From: Endomychus coccineus
Lineage: Eukaryota > Arthropoda > Insecta > Coleoptera > Endomychidae
Direction: 5' to 3'
Assembly: GCA_958510875.1 (NCBI GenBank)
Contig: OY294067.1
Span: 27,578,912 to 27,642,911, forward strand
DNA length: 64,000 nt
The notes beneath the pieces were generated by a model, which was not told the DNA's origin, did no database searches, and saw nothing but the letters and a program-made list of their open reading frames with translations. This document shows positions 23,701 through 34,214 of the stretch, one piece after another (positions within the stretch are counted from its first letter, which is position 1; each line of letters begins with the position of its first letter). Position numbers and translations under genes: made by a program.

Positions 23701-24552
23701 TATTATTATCATTATGCTTGAGGAAACACATGCATTATGCATATTTTATACAATAGTCGTGGACAAAACAATGTTATATTATAATAATTGGAAAAGTCAA
23801 CCTGTCAGTATAAAACATAGAGTTTGAAATATATTATGTAGACTTTTCCAATATATTTTCTGTTCCCACAATCATTTAGATTTCACCCGCATGAGTGTCC
23901 GTGGTATTAAAAACTAGGGCCCTTTTGTTCAAGTCACATACATACATAATTCAATATAATCCACTGATTAATTGCAGGGAATAGTATTGAACGTTATGGT
24001 ATTATAATAGAAATGCGATGTTCAAGGGGTTTGCTAACATTTGATAGTATAAAAAATATTCATTAAATAGATTTCTAAAATTACGTTTCACGAATTGAGT
24101 TGCACTTTTATATTTCTGTATAATATATAATTTGATGATACATAATACTGTGATTTCCTTTCAAATTTAGTCAGAAAGTTTTTTCTTTTAAATTTTTATT
24201 GTACAATTTTATCTTACAGTTCTATGTTGGTTATCATCAAATGTCAAAGTTTATTTACTGTCGTATTTAAAAAAAATTATTATCATTTGAATTTTCTTTG
24301 AAGAGTATATTTGTGATGAACAATAACATGTTTGTTTCAGGTGACGGATATAATGGTGATGAATGCTATAACAATAATAATGAAATGGCAAGGAAATCTA
24401 AGATTATAAAAAATACTGGACACCAGCCAAGAGCCAACTTCAATTTTAATGGACAGTCCGCTACAGCACCGAATAGGAATATTGTATTCTCTATCGCGAT
24501 ATATGTCACTGCTATATACTTCTCCATTCTCCCTGGAATGAATATCATATAA
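17475..24552 (+). CDS. CAP-superfamily (antigen 5/venom allergen-like) secreted protein
   Basis: The six exons are 17475-17714, 17806-18058, 20176-20302, 21294-21352, 22071-22259 and 24341-24552 (TAA). All have GT-AG ends and compatible phases, giving 359 residues. A hydrophobic signal peptide (residues about 5-25) precedes an insect antigen-5-like cysteine block (YCNLCC, HTMCVY). CAP motifs follow in order: GHNTLRNRVAGG, MRLMEWNDELATIAERWAAQC, YPVGQNIAIG, GHYTQLVW (CAP1) and FICNYGPAGNIPDQPVY (CAP2), then a cysteine-rich tail. The last 25 residues (IVFSIAIYVTAIYFSIL) are hydrophobic, suggesting a GPI signal or membrane anchor, unusual for soluble venom allergens. CAP proteins are extracellular; substrate unknown. 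Start: ATGs at 17475, 17478 and 17484 are all in frame before the signal peptide. AATAAA at 24579 and 24587. Introns carry LINE and MITE relics. Confidence 0.85.
17806..18058 (+). CDS. CAP gene exon 2
   Basis: The acceptor is attcaag at 17799-17805 and the donor is acaa|gtaagt at 18059. It encodes ANKTGPDCRGYVHIQF... to AAQCIFGNDVCRDT, the first half of the CAP fold. The intron before it is only 91 bp. Confidence 0.85.
18190..19150 (-). pseudogene. LINE RNase H domain relic in a CAP intron
   Basis: On the minus strand it shows the RNase H order in several frames: VDQASGARVYLKRP near 19020-18975, the TLVWVPGH equivalent (WVPGHSGVN-like) near 18770-18740, then SLNIRDIREMTGIIMGPCRL near 18580-18530 and a cysteine/histidine tail near 18490-18400. 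It lies antisense to the CAP gene. Confidence 0.6.
19151..20170. other. CAP intron remainder
   Basis: There is no coding signal apart from a perfect 20-bp hairpin at 19878-19930. Confidence 0.5.
19878..19930. repeat. Perfect 20-bp inverted repeat with a 13-nt loop
   Basis: tctgtcggcttttctcaaac (19878-19897) and its exact complement (19911-19930). A similar smaller hairpin (15 bp, 5-nt loop) is at 20617-20651. Confidence 0.85.
20176..20302 (+). CDS. CAP gene exon 3
   Basis: The acceptor is ctcttcag at 20168-20175. It encodes NRYPVGQNIAIGNF... to EVSRYK. The donor is aaat|gtaggt, chosen over a gtaaaa 6 bp downstream because that would place a TAG in frame. Confidence 0.75.
20617..20651. repeat. 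Perfect 15-bp inverted repeat with a 5-nt loop
   Basis: aaaaattgtagagaa / tattg / ttctctacaattttt, just after CAP exon 3. Confidence 0.8.
21294..21352 (+). CDS. CAP gene exon 4 (CAP1 motif)
   Basis: A 59-bp exon between gttttag and gtaagt encodes RNRSIGHYTQLVWSDSYQI, with the conserved CAP1 histidine. Confidence 0.85.
22071..22259 (+). CDS. CAP gene exon 5 (CAP2 motif and Cys-rich tail)
   Basis: The acceptor is cattgtag at 22063-22070. It encodes GCARVAFQVQSD... FICNYGPAGNIPDQPVY ... CTACHIGTTCSVDYPALC, and ends at agat|gtaag. Confidence 0.85.
23351..23480. repeat. MITE-like foldback
   Basis: gcatattatggtggctatta (from 23379) pairs with taatagccataatatgc (ending 23463), and the outer 'agtataatagtatatta' resembles 'aatactata' at 23469 inverted. 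The loop is GC-rich (gcggcacgagccgc). Confidence 0.6.
23787..23852. repeat. Short inverted-repeat element, copy 1
   Basis: attggaaaagtc...gacttttccaat ends. A related copy with the same internal 'gtcaacctg(t/a)cag' and 'attatgtagac' phrases lies at 25881-25960. Confidence 0.55.
24341..24552 (+). CDS. CAP gene exon 6 (hydrophobic C terminus)
   Basis: The acceptor is gtttcag at 24334-24340. It encodes CDGYNGDECYNNNNEM, an Asn/Ser-rich linker and the hydrophobic tail ending GMNII, then TAA. Confidence 0.8.
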
Positions 24553-24619
24553 ATTCAAAAAACCCACATCTAGATATAAATAAAAAAATAAATTAACAGT
24601 GCGCACAATTAATTCTGAC

Positions 24620-25010
24620 TAATTTTCAATATGATACATTGAAAGACGCAAGGAATGCGATACTAGCAGCTCTGCTAGTTGCAAATTTAAGGCTTACGTG
24701 CAAAAGGTATAAACAAACAGTTGATCTATCGAATTCAGTATTTATCGACGCTACTAGCCGAGCTGTTGAGACCTCGGCTTAGCAAAACAAATCAAATTCA
24801 CCTTAACATCATAACATCCTTTTTGTGTATACAAGTATACTACAAGAAGTGGAAAATGAAAATTAATCCTAATAAATCCGAAGCGATAGTATTCATTAAA
24901 AAGCGAAGAAACTCAAAAACATTGCGACTCGTCAAAATTCGGAACGAAACCGTTAAAATTCAACAAACTGTCAAGGAGGTACCTCAGCCTACATTTATAT
25001 TCTAAATTAC
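24620..25010 (+). pseudogene. LINE reverse-transcriptase C-terminal fragment
   Basis: The frame at 24838-24985 reads YYKKWKMKINPNKSEAIVF and RLVKIRNETVKIQQTVK, typical of the region after the FADD motif in Jockey-like LINEs. It lies directly after the CAP poly(A) signals and is truncated at both ends. Confidence 0.55.
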
Positions 25011-25039
25011 TATACAACGAACACATAAATCAAGTGCTT

Positions 25040-25875
25040 AGAGAAGGCTATATCTCCAAGCGGAAATTCTGAGTTAGTGTGTTATTTGTGAGCCTATTCT
25101 TCGTTGAGTTGAGAAACTTCAGCAAATTGCGTTGGACAATGGCTATCACAAATCTTTGATCAATAATTTAATTTCTAAGCAAACAAGGCAATTGGAACGT
25201 AGCCAACTAACCAAATTAGAGCCATTATCTCCAAATACTTCAATAAAATTTAAGAGTGTCACTTATCATTCTTCAGTAATTAATAAATTCCATAGTTTGT
25301 TTTTTAAATTTGCAATACAACGAGTTTATAGATGTAAGAACAAGCTAAAACACCGTTTAGGCAACACTGTTGATGAAGTTTCCGATTTCGACAAATTCAG
25401 GATTTACAAAATCAATTGTGAGTCGTGTTCTAAATGCTATGTGGGTCAAAATAGAAGGAATATTTTGCACATATAAAGAAAAATAATGGTGAAAAATCAG
25501 CGGTAGCCGAACATATTTTGAATACAGGTCACACTACTTCTCAAGAAACTTTATCACTTTCAAAACACAGTACAGACAAATATCTAAATAATTTAGAAGG
25601 GATGGAAATGTATAAGCGAAAAAGTAATTTATTAAATTTTAATTCATCTCCAGCTGAGGGTAACTCATTGTTTATATTATTATCCCCAAATAGTATTTAA
25701 ACAGGCACATTTTGATTTATAATTTAGTGTACTATCATGATGGCTACTTGGTAGCCGAAAGGTCATCAGTACTTTAATAGTATTTTTAGTGGATAAGGGT
25801 GATTATTTCTTATCAATAGTGTTATAATACATCCACAGAGTGAACTCTTTTATAGTTTATTAAGGTTACATTATA
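25040..25875 (+). mobile_element. Penelope-like element fragment B1 (GIY-YIG endonuclease and tail)
   Basis: The frame 25132-25476 ends in RIYKINCESCSKCYVGQNRR, the GIY-YIG endonuclease core of PLEs (YKxxCxxCxxxYVGQT). The frame 25518-25700 (HTTSQETLSLSK...) is its continuation. The 5' part shares sequence with 26130-26200. The tail 25700-25870 recurs inverted at 5685-5890. The reverse transcriptase is deleted. Confidence 0.7.
25729..25772 (+). ncRNA. Hammerhead-like ribozyme motif, family B
   Basis: Stem I GTACT/AGTAC, perfect stem II GGCTAC-TTG-GTAGCC, GAAA (25757-25760) and the AUC triplet before stem I are present. The core reads ATCATGA instead of CTGATGA, so it is probably inactive. 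Confidence 0.5.
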
Positions 25876-25880
25876 GTGAA

Positions 25881-25960
25881 ATAATTCCGAAAGTCAACCT
25901 GACAGCAGATGTCACTATGAAACAGAAATGTAAGATACATTATGTAGACTATTTCAATAA
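25881..25960. repeat. Short inverted-repeat element, copy 2
   Basis: Related to 23787-23852 (see there); lies between two PLE fragments. Confidence 0.5.
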
Positions 25961-26129
25961 AATTTCAATGTAGTAGATAGTCTTAATAGGCTTAAAGTGT
26001 TTTCAAAAAATAAATCAAACCGTAATCTAATTTGATTAATAAAATATGAATGCAATACAAAATACTTTCATTTTATTTATCAAACCATATGAGTTCAATA
26101 TTAACAACAAATGAGAATATATATTATCT

Positions 26130-28060
26130 CCAAGCGACAATTCTAAGTTTTTATGTTATTTGTTAAGTTTCATCGTAATTATCAAGAAGTCTAGAATACA
26201 GACTTCTTGATTGTTAAAAATTCAATGGTGGAATTTTTCTAATAACGAGCTGAACATTTTAAACAAAGAACCTAAATATTCACATATTAAAAATAACTCA
26301 AGTGTAGAAACCGCGATTGCCGAAATAGAAGTTGCTTTAAAGAATCCATCTAATTCAAATAATACTAAAACATATATAAATAAACAGCTTCATTCTCATA
26401 AAAGAACTGATGGGTCCTCTGTAAAATCTATCAAGCATACAATAAAAACAAATAATTTAGTGCTTACGAAAGTCGATAAATCTAATGCAATTATCATCCT
26501 AGATAAAAAGATGTTACAAACCAATTCCAGTTAAAAACTAAACAATTTGTAGAAAATAGCCAAGTTTTATTTAATAGTAAATTTGAAAAGAGTAGGTTAA
26601 TTAAGTGTATTCCATCTTCACCTCAACTTTCGGCCTCATGAAAAATCACAAACAAAATAATCCTATCCGCCCCGTAGTATCCTATGTTAATAGCCGTACA
26701 CATAATCCAGCGGTAAAATTAAATTCAGTTTTCAAAAATATAAGTAACTTTGAGCATAAGTATGCAGTAAAAAACTCATTGGAACTTTTAAAGTTAATAG
26801 ATAGACTACCTTTCCCAAAAAATGAATTTTTGGTATCTTTTTTTTCAAATGTTTTCAAATAGTCCCCCTTCCCCCCTTCCCGTAAACGTGAACGTAACAT
26901 TTTGATATAAAACATTCTAAAAAAATCACATAAAATCCCCGTATTAAATTTCGAGATAGAACAAGCTTTTGATCTTTGCCAAAATTATTGTCAATTTAAT
27001 AACGAGGTTTTCACACAAAATAATGGATTAGCTATGGAATCCCCATTAAGTCCTCTTTTGGCAGATATTTTCATGTCTTATATTGAAGAAACTATAATGA
27101 GTTCTCCTCTTGGCTGAAAAACATATTCATTACTGGTTAGATATGTAGATACATCACGACAATTGAATGTTTCCTCATCTTTAATTAATAATATCCATCC
27201 TAACATTAAGATCACTTTAGAAACAGAAAGATAACAAAATAAATTTCCTAGACCTTACCCTCACGCACCATAATAATATCATTACTTTCAAAATTTATAA
27301 AAAACCTACATTCACAGATATAGCAATTGCCAATTTATCTTTGTCTCCCCGTGGACACAAATTAGTAGCATACAACTCTATGATACATAGAGCGTTTTCA
27401 CTTCCTCTTTCTCCTGAAAACCTGAATGAAGGATTAACAATGGTTTCAACCTCAAATTATATCGAAATTAATTAACAGAAAAAAGCAGAAATTAACTTCC
27501 TCAAGTATCTATCCTTGTACAAAAAATTATGATTTCCCTCACATATTTTGGTACCGTAATCTAAAAGTTAGCTTCAAACCTCAAAATAAATTGTCCTATT
27601 TTTTGTTCAATGCTGAAGATAAAAAAACAAATAAGTTTAATAAACCTGGAGTATATGAATTAACCTCTTCAGAGTAATAACTTTTACATCGGTAGATCTA
27701 GTCGTAATATAGAGACTCAATAAAACAGATTCATCTTTATATAACCATATTTTAGAAACAGGGCACACTTTTCCAAATTTAGATGAAGTTAAAATTTTAC
27801 ATAACAAGAGTAGACGTTTCAAATTAAACACAATAAAATCAATAGAAATTTTCAAAGGTATTGAAAATAATAAAAAGATGTGTATAGCAGCATTCTGTTT
27901 GATATGTCTTGATAACGTAAAATTCCCCATAATCTTCTTGTGTCTTCCTTGTATACCTCCGCTCCGTAACTCTACCTCATTATCCAATTTCAATAATACT
28001 ATTCTAACCTATTTATTTCCCCAACCGGAACCCCACTCGTTACTTGTGTCTTATATTGTA
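26130..28060 (+). mobile_element. Penelope-like element B2, reverse transcriptase and endonuclease relic
   Basis: Broken frames in order: LTKVDKSNAIIILDKK (26460-26507), the PIRPVVSYVNSRTHNPA block (26662-26712), NGLAMESPLSPLLADIFMSY (27022-27082, matching the AMGSPLSP-LADIFM block of PLE reverse transcriptases), VRYVDTS (27140, where the catalytic YVDD is changed) and an endonuclease remnant near 27700-27900 (YNHILETGHTFPNL). Many stops; non-functional. Confidence 0.7.
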
Positions 28061-28109
28061 CCATAAATAGCCAAGATTATTCATACTTCATTATTATTAG
28101 ACATTAGTA

Positions 28110-28160
28110 TCATTTGAAGATGACACGCTAGGGTCGAAATTATAGTCACTATTTAGATAT
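28110..28160 (+). ncRNA. Possible degraded hammerhead motif after PLE B2
   Basis: TTGAAGA (28114-28120; consensus CUGANGA with one change), then GAC...GTC as a short stem II, GAAA at 28136-28139 and a GTC triplet about 28145. Stem I is weak. Confidence 0.25.
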
Positions 28161-28502
28161 TATGTTCAAACATATAATAATCAACTGTTTTGAATCATGT
28201 GCTTTGAATTTGATGCTCCAATGCATCATTTAATGGCGGAGCTAGTATCGAGTCCCTTGCATCTTTTAATAACTGTGGAGACTGTCCAAATTATCGACAT
28301 TGGTCTTATAGAGACCAATTCCTAATTTCAAGATACCGAAAATGTTCAGATGGGGTTAATAATATTTCCATTGTTCTACATTGACATCACATGACAGGTA
28401 TAGTAACGGAAAGTGATAATGGGTAATGAGTAGGAAAATATTTAATTTCAAGGCAATTATCCAAAAAAAAAATTTATTTTCATGACCGATATTAAGGAAG
28501 TT

Positions 28503-28578
28503 TTAATTTGACATCAAATTTGTTGGATATTTCTCTGGGTATCTTTTCACGTGAGATTCCATTTCAACCATTTGGTTC
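28503..28578 (-). CDS. BCKDHA: BCKDHA terminal exon
   Basis: Encodes [20 protein letters not shown] and ends LMSN then TAA. The acceptor is ttgcag (complement of 28579-28584). Confidence 0.85.
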
Positions 28579-31500
28579 CTGCAATGAAATAAAATAAATA
28601 ACGTTAATTTGAATTTAACTAAGATCAAACCTGATATGTTGAGGCATCTCCGTGTACACATCAGTAAATAGTTCAGTCCATTTAGGTTTGAGCTTCTTTT
28701 CAGCTGCGTTGAAGGCAGTAATGATTGTACTCCTAGCTTCCTTAAGCCATTCAATATCTTGTTCTTCGTCCCATAAGCCTCGACTTTCCAAATAATATCG
28801 AAGTCTTCTGTTTGGATTATCGTTAGTTATCCAGGATTGTGTCTCATCCTCTGATCTATATGCCGAGCTATCATCGGATGTGGAATGATGTCCAACTCTG
28901 ATGAATAAATATCAGTGCAAAACTTGGTAAGATGTTTTATTCTCATATCTATAAAAGGTTGTAAATTTTGCTCTTTCATCCTTAGTTCTTATGCTATAAT
29001 TTATAATGACGTCAGAGAATCAGTCTAAGAGAATGAAGGGCGTAAATACTGATGCATCGAAAACAGGGCACTGGTATCGGAATCTGGGGCTCCAAGGATA
29101 AGACAAGGTATTTAACGGTAAGTTAGGCTGACACTGCGTCCAAATCATGTTGGAGGGACCGTACAAAAATGAGCAAATCTTCATCATCATCCATAAATGC
29201 AGTTTTATTTCATCACCTCTTAAGATTTTCTTGGATAGTCGGCACACACTGGTCGTCACGTCCACCAACAACGGAGTTAAAGTACAGCCAGGCTACCAGG
29301 ACATAAAAGGTAACGAAAGACAGATCAACTGACAATACAAGGAAACCTACCAACACATTTCGTGCCAGAAACTACGGGAAGCGTTCCCTACAGCACCTTA
29401 GCGAAACAATTTGAATAAGCAGCCGAGAAGGCAATGACTGTAAAATTGGGAAGATACCAAAGGTGTCAGACAATCCAAGTTATTCAAGCGAAGACGATGT
29501 AAACGGGAAACTCATAAATTACTGGAGCTAAGAAGAAACCAATACCGGTGGTCGGTGGGACTGTTCACAATACACTGGGCACTGATCAAACACCACAGAT
29601 GAGGTGTAGAACAAGGGACATCATGAAGACTGCGGCAAGGACGATAAGTCCCCTGACAAATACAGTGACATTGTCCAGCGCTGGCTCATAGAAGAAAAAA
29701 GCACTTTTATCTCATCAAGGCCAAAATCCAGCAGAATTTTTTGTATTTTACTTAACTCACCTGTACGTCATGGCTTCAATTATAACAGGTTTATTTTCTT
29801 TGGTGCAGTATTCTTTGGCAAACCGAGTTGCATTATAAACTGCAAACACATCATTTCCATCCACCCGCACAGCATTTATTCCATAAGCTGGACCTCTACA
29901 AGCTATTCCATCACCTTTGTACTGTTCATTAGTAGGTGTAGATATAGCATACCCATTATTTCTGCAGAAGAATATGACAGGACAATCTAATGTTGCTGCA
30001 AAATTGAATGCAGCATGGGCATCTCCTTCGGAAGCTGCACCATCTCCAAAATAACATATTACAACCCTATTAGTTCCCTTAAGTACATATGCTGCTCCTG
30101 CTGCCTGTGGTATTTGTGTGCCTAATGGACTGGATATAGTAACAAAATTCAATTGTCGGCTCTGGTAGTGTACAGGCATTTGTTTTCCTTTTCCGGTATC
30201 ACCCACATTCCCGTAACATTGATCGGCAAAATTTTGGGCAGTGAATCCTCTCCAAACCAAAACACCTGCCTCTCGATACTGACCATAAACGACATCCTGT
30301 ATATTCAATGCTGCAGCACTACCAATATGACTAGCTTCTTCACCATAATTCGTCATATAAAATGAGATTCTCCCTTGACGTTGTGAGTCGTACAGAATTT
30401 TATCCATGACTCCTAGAAATGTCATGTCTTTGTACATTTTGACTAGCACGTCTTTGGATAATTTTGGATCTTCGCACTCTACAAGTATATTTCCTGTTCT
30501 ATCCATAACCCTGTATACTGGTATTGGTTTGTAGGTATGAGATCCTGTGAATTCTAAATATGAGGTCCATGTTGTTTTTGCTCCGGGAAACTCAGGCGAA
30601 TCGTGAGCAGTTGAAAAGCTCTAGAAATAAAGAGTCAGTTATTGATATGAATGAGATTATCATTATGTTATCAAGAAGGTTCGGTCTTTCAGCAATTGTA
30701 GAAATTTTTGTGCTCATAAACAATAAAATTGTCCAATTACAACAAATAATAATAATAATAATAATCTTTATTTCAAATTTAGTCTTAGAACACAAAAGTA
30801 TCATAAAGCACAAAATGAAATGGTGTCATTATAAATGAATATAAATGATTATGTCAAAAACAAAACGTTTACATTCTAAAATAATCCTCTAAACAATAAG
30901 TTTCCAAATTGGTTAGTAGTTTCTTAGTTTTAGTTTTAAATTCTCTATACAAAGATATTAAAGATTATTGATAATATTATTCTTTTTCCTTTTATAAAAT
31001 TATTAAATTTATGTATAACAAACAAAGAATTTCCTGTTTGAAGATAGCGAGAGTAATTCCTATTCACAAAGCTGATTCCTCAAATGTTCCTTCAAAAAAA
31101 ATATTAGAGCGAGCCATAAATTCAGAAATCTCAAAATTTTTAGAAAGCAGCAACCTCCTAAACGAAGCTCAATTTGGAGTTAGAAGTGGTGTGTCCACAA
31201 GCTTGGCTATAAACTCTTTAACAGAATTTATTAATGGAGGGTACGAAAATGGAAACTTTACCAGTGTTCTATTCTGTGACCCTAGTAAGGCATTCGATTG
31301 TGTCTCCTTCGACCTATTAATTAACAAACTTAAATATCATAACTTTAGTGATAATAGTATAGATCTTATCAAATGTTTTTTATATAACAGAGAACAGAAA
31401 GTTGTATTAAAGCGTGATAAATCTGACATACAGGAAATAAAAAGAGGGATACCACAAGGTTAAATTTTAGGCCCTATACTTTTCATAATTTACTTAAATG

Positions 31501-34214
31501 ATTTACCATATAATTTTCCAAACTGTCAGTTTACAATATTTGCAGATGATGCAACTGCAGCAAATGAAAATAATAATTTGAGCACCTTGATTGGTGAGTT
31601 GGAGGAGACGCAGTCGGAAATATCTGATTGGTTCACAGTTAATGCTAAATGAGGGGAAAACAAAGAAACTTATTTTTAGCCTTAGAACTATAGATATTAC
31701 AGATAACCCAAATCCGGTAAGGTTTTTAGGAGTATACATGGATTCCAAGTTGTTATGGGAACCACATATAAATATAGTATCTAGCAAATTAGCAAAAAAT
31801 ATTTACCTATTAAGAAATCTTTCTTCTATTGTTTCAAAGAATATCCTAATCACAGCGTACCATTCATTGATACACTCTCATATAAGTTATGGGTTATTAA
31901 ATTGGTGTCATGCACCACTTGCAAATAAAATATTTAAAATACAACGTAAAGCTATCCGAATACTGGATTATTTAAATTACAAAGATGACTGTCTTAGTAG
32001 CTTCAGGAAACTCAAAATTTTAATAGTTCCGTCTGCCTACATTTTAGTCTGTCTATTACATACGAGACTTAATGTGGATAAGTTTACCACACAAGAATCT
32101 GTTCACTCACATAATACCAGAAATAAAGATGACTTACGAACCAAAACAGGTTCTAGTTACTATGGACCAAAAATATTTAATAAACTTCCTGTTAAAGTAA
32201 GACAATTACCCATAAAACAATTTAAAACAGTTTTAAAAAATTATTTTATTGAAAATTGTTTTTACTCGATACCTGATATTTTAATAATGGATTTAATATG
32301 TGATATATTAGTTTATGTTTCTTTTAACTAAGTTAAGTGTTTTTTTTTAATCTATGTTCAAGCAATTTTGTATTTAATAATTGCGTAATTTTACAGTGTG
32401 GATTTTTATTCTTACACTCTTAAAGCTCAGATATTCTATTCTTACGCAATTAAAATATATAAATCATAATGTAATACATTAGATTTTGACGTGTTCTATG
32501 CAATGTAATGCTTCTTGAATAAATACTACTACTACTACTACTACTGCTACTACTATAGTTTGTTATCAATTTTATACGATCTGGAAATTTATTATAAGTT
32601 TTAATGCCCATATAAGATGGATTTCTTGCAGTTAAGTATAACCTGTGAATAGGATAACATGTATCTAAAGTCTTGTAATCTACTTTAGTGTTATTTTGTA
32701 AAGAACTTATCTTATTTCTAAATAAATAAAGAAGACATTCGTGTAAATATAAACCATACACTGTTAGTAGTCCTCTTTGTTTAAATTTATTTCTACATGA
32801 ATCTCTAAACTTCGTGCCAAGTATTATGCGTAAGATTCACTTTTGAGCTAAAAAAAAATTGAGTTGGTTGTTGAATTTACACCCCAAAATATGATACTGT
32901 ATCTTACTAGTAGTAAGTAATCGAAATTGTAACAAGTTTCAAGTATATGAATATGTATCAAGAATCCTGTTTAGCAATTTTCTTATAATACACGAACTCA
33001 TGTCAAAGTCTGTATACCAATGAAACCAAAGAATATAACACTCAAGTATCTACTTTCGAACCAGATATTAAAGATTTATAAGGTAATAGAAAAAGGTTGT
33101 CATACCTTATTAGAAATATTGCTATTTGAGCATTTTAAAAGACGCATGTAGGAATTTGCAAGGGTTTTAATTAATTAAATTAGTATAAATCTAACTTAAT
33201 GACTGAATATCTGTTCTATGATTCACAGAATTGGAGTCACGTTTCATGTGTTATCTCCAGAATAGATCTCTTATAATAATTGGTTTCCTTATTTAAAATA
33301 TTAACATTTTTGTAATCGAATTGATGGTTATAATCAAAGCACTGTTTAGCAAGGGCGGTGAAATTTTTTGTATATATGGCTAAGAGATTCCTGTACCTGT
33401 AAGTCCCATCGCAATCTAACCAATTTAATTTGTATACAGTGAAGGTTTGTTTTTCTTTAGGTATTAAAGGTTTTAGATTTGAATTTGTAATTGTTTTCTT
33501 ATCATTTTATTTATCTTGTGTAAATTATTACTATTATGAAATGTTGCAAATGTATACATAAGGATATTTTTGAATAAAGCTGATTTATTATTATTATAGT
33601 CCATCAAACTAAATTTTATTGTACATTCAATATAAAGCAAGGAAAGCTTCTCAATAATCGATGTGCTACAGAGGGCAATAAAGAAAAATTGCATGAAAAA
33701 CCTAATATGGTTTTTTCACAATGAATATTTCTAAAGCATTGTTTTATTCAATTTATCAAGGTTACGTAATGAACTTTTTTGGCATTGAAATTTTTATTTT
33801 TTTGCAACCATAATCGTGAATCCTATGATGGTTTATTTGGTATGTATTCCAATACAAATTCGTAATCAAAACCAAAGTAAGAGTTCTAGATTTTCTCTTC
33901 AAGACACATCAAAATGACATTCGGATGCATCGAAGTATTCCGACGACAAATCTACAGTGTCATTTTATCCTCTGCATCAACGTACATTGTTGTTGTTGCA
34001 ATAATCTAGTTGGAGTTGCCTAATTGCTAATGCATGTAATGTTATCATTATAAGAAATTATTTGTCACAAAATTAACTCTGTTCTGATGAATATTTTAAT
34101 CTATCTTTATTATTTGGAATTACTTACTACACTGCAGACTGCACTTACCTTCAAATTTATTTTATTGGAACAAAATCTCTTTACTATCAACGTCAAATGT
34201 CTTGTTAAAACCAT
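28503..34214 (-). CDS. BCKDHA: Branched-chain alpha-ketoacid dehydrogenase E1 component, alpha subunit (mitochondrial)
   Basis: The exons on the minus strand are 34214-34149, 30620-29761, 28897-28631 and 28578-28503. All splice sites are GT-AG, phases match and the product is 422 residues, near the usual length. With E1-beta it forms the thiamine-diphosphate decarboxylase of the matrix complex that oxidises the keto acids of Leu, Ile and Val. Exon 1 encodes a basic, Asp/Glu-free presequence ([18 protein letters not shown]). The main exon has [29 protein letters not shown] and the TPP motif [15 protein letters not shown]...NN. Exon 3 has the regulatory loop [13 protein letters not shown], whose serine is the kinase target in mammals. 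The C terminus has [14 protein letters not shown] and [11 protein letters not shown]. The gene appears intact. Two introns hold LINE and PLE relics, the largest 3.5 kb. Confidence 0.93.
28631..28897 (-). CDS. BCKDHA: BCKDHA exon 3 (phosphorylation loop)
   Basis: [20 protein letters not shown] onward to TEMPQHI. The acceptor is tcatcag and the donor is tcag|gtttga. Confidence 0.9.
29030..29710 (+). pseudogene. LINE RNase H domain relic in a BCKDHA intron
   Basis: Plus-strand pieces read [17 protein letters not shown] near 29050-29100 and [20 protein letters not shown] near 29538-29597, the start and C-terminal tail of the RNase H domain of non-LTR elements. It is antisense to BCKDHA and has many stops. 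Confidence 0.55.
29761..30620 (-). CDS. BCKDHA: BCKDHA main exon
   Basis: The acceptor is tatttctag (complement of 30621-30629). It encodes [13 protein letters not shown] through VIIEAMTYR, with the thiamine-diphosphate GDG...NN motif, and the donor is acag|gtgagt. Confidence 0.93.
30737..31000 (-). repeat. (AAT)n plus probable LINE 3' tail, minus orientation
   Basis: 'aataataataataataataatctttatttcaaatttagtc' at 30746-30786 looks like the complement of a LINE 3' end with an (ATT)n tail. No coding remnant seen. Confidence 0.35.
31011..32555 (+). mobile_element. 5'-truncated Jockey/CR1-like LINE
   Basis: Frame 31011-31463 has the reverse transcriptase blocks [32 protein letters not shown] and KRGIPQG. 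After an in-frame TAA at 31461 the same frame continues through [15 protein letters not shown] and the catalytic FADD at 31539-31550. A frameshift near 31620-31650 leads to frame 31591-32331 ([42 protein letters not shown]). The copy ends in a (TAC)n tail at 32526-32554. It lies in the first BCKDHA intron, opposite strand. Confidence 0.8.
32560..32835 (-). pseudogene. LINE C-terminal fragment, opposite orientation
   Basis: The minus-strand frame reads [36 protein letters not shown], the region after the reverse transcriptase in a related LINE (compare [13 protein letters not shown] in the neighbour). The two LINEs meet tail to tail at the (TAC)n repeat. Confidence 0.5.
32930..33480 (-). mobile_element. 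Penelope-like element fragment (family A)
   Basis: It is collinear with the PLEs at 59275-60170 and 39790-40200: shared 'caagtat', 'gacgcatgtaggaatttgcaagggttttaattaatt', 'aacatttttgtaatc(a/g)aattgatggttataatcaaagca' and the GIY-YIG coding stretch in the same (minus) direction. Confidence 0.65.
33481..34140. other. BCKDHA intron 1 remainder
   Basis: AT-rich sequence with no coding or repeat family recognised. Confidence 0.4.
34149..34214 (-). CDS. BCKDHA: BCKDHA exon 1 (mitochondrial targeting presequence)
   Basis: 22 codons from the ATG at 34214 to AAG|GTAAGT (donor complement at 34141-34148). It was too short to stand out as a frame. It joins the next exon in phase 0 ([17 protein letters not shown]). 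The presequence is rich in Arg, Lys, Leu and Thr. Confidence 0.8.

Larger units (their letters stand above)
22260..24340. other. Last CAP intron, repeat-rich
   Basis: 22490-23060 is a GC-richer unclassified repeat ending in a short (TG)n run at 22991-23010. 23351-23480 and 23787-23852 are inverted-repeat MITE-like elements. A (TTA)n run lies at 23689-23708. Confidence 0.45.

Noticed and set aside
23689..23708. (TTA)n run as part of a regulatory element
   Set aside because: Ordinary microsatellite.
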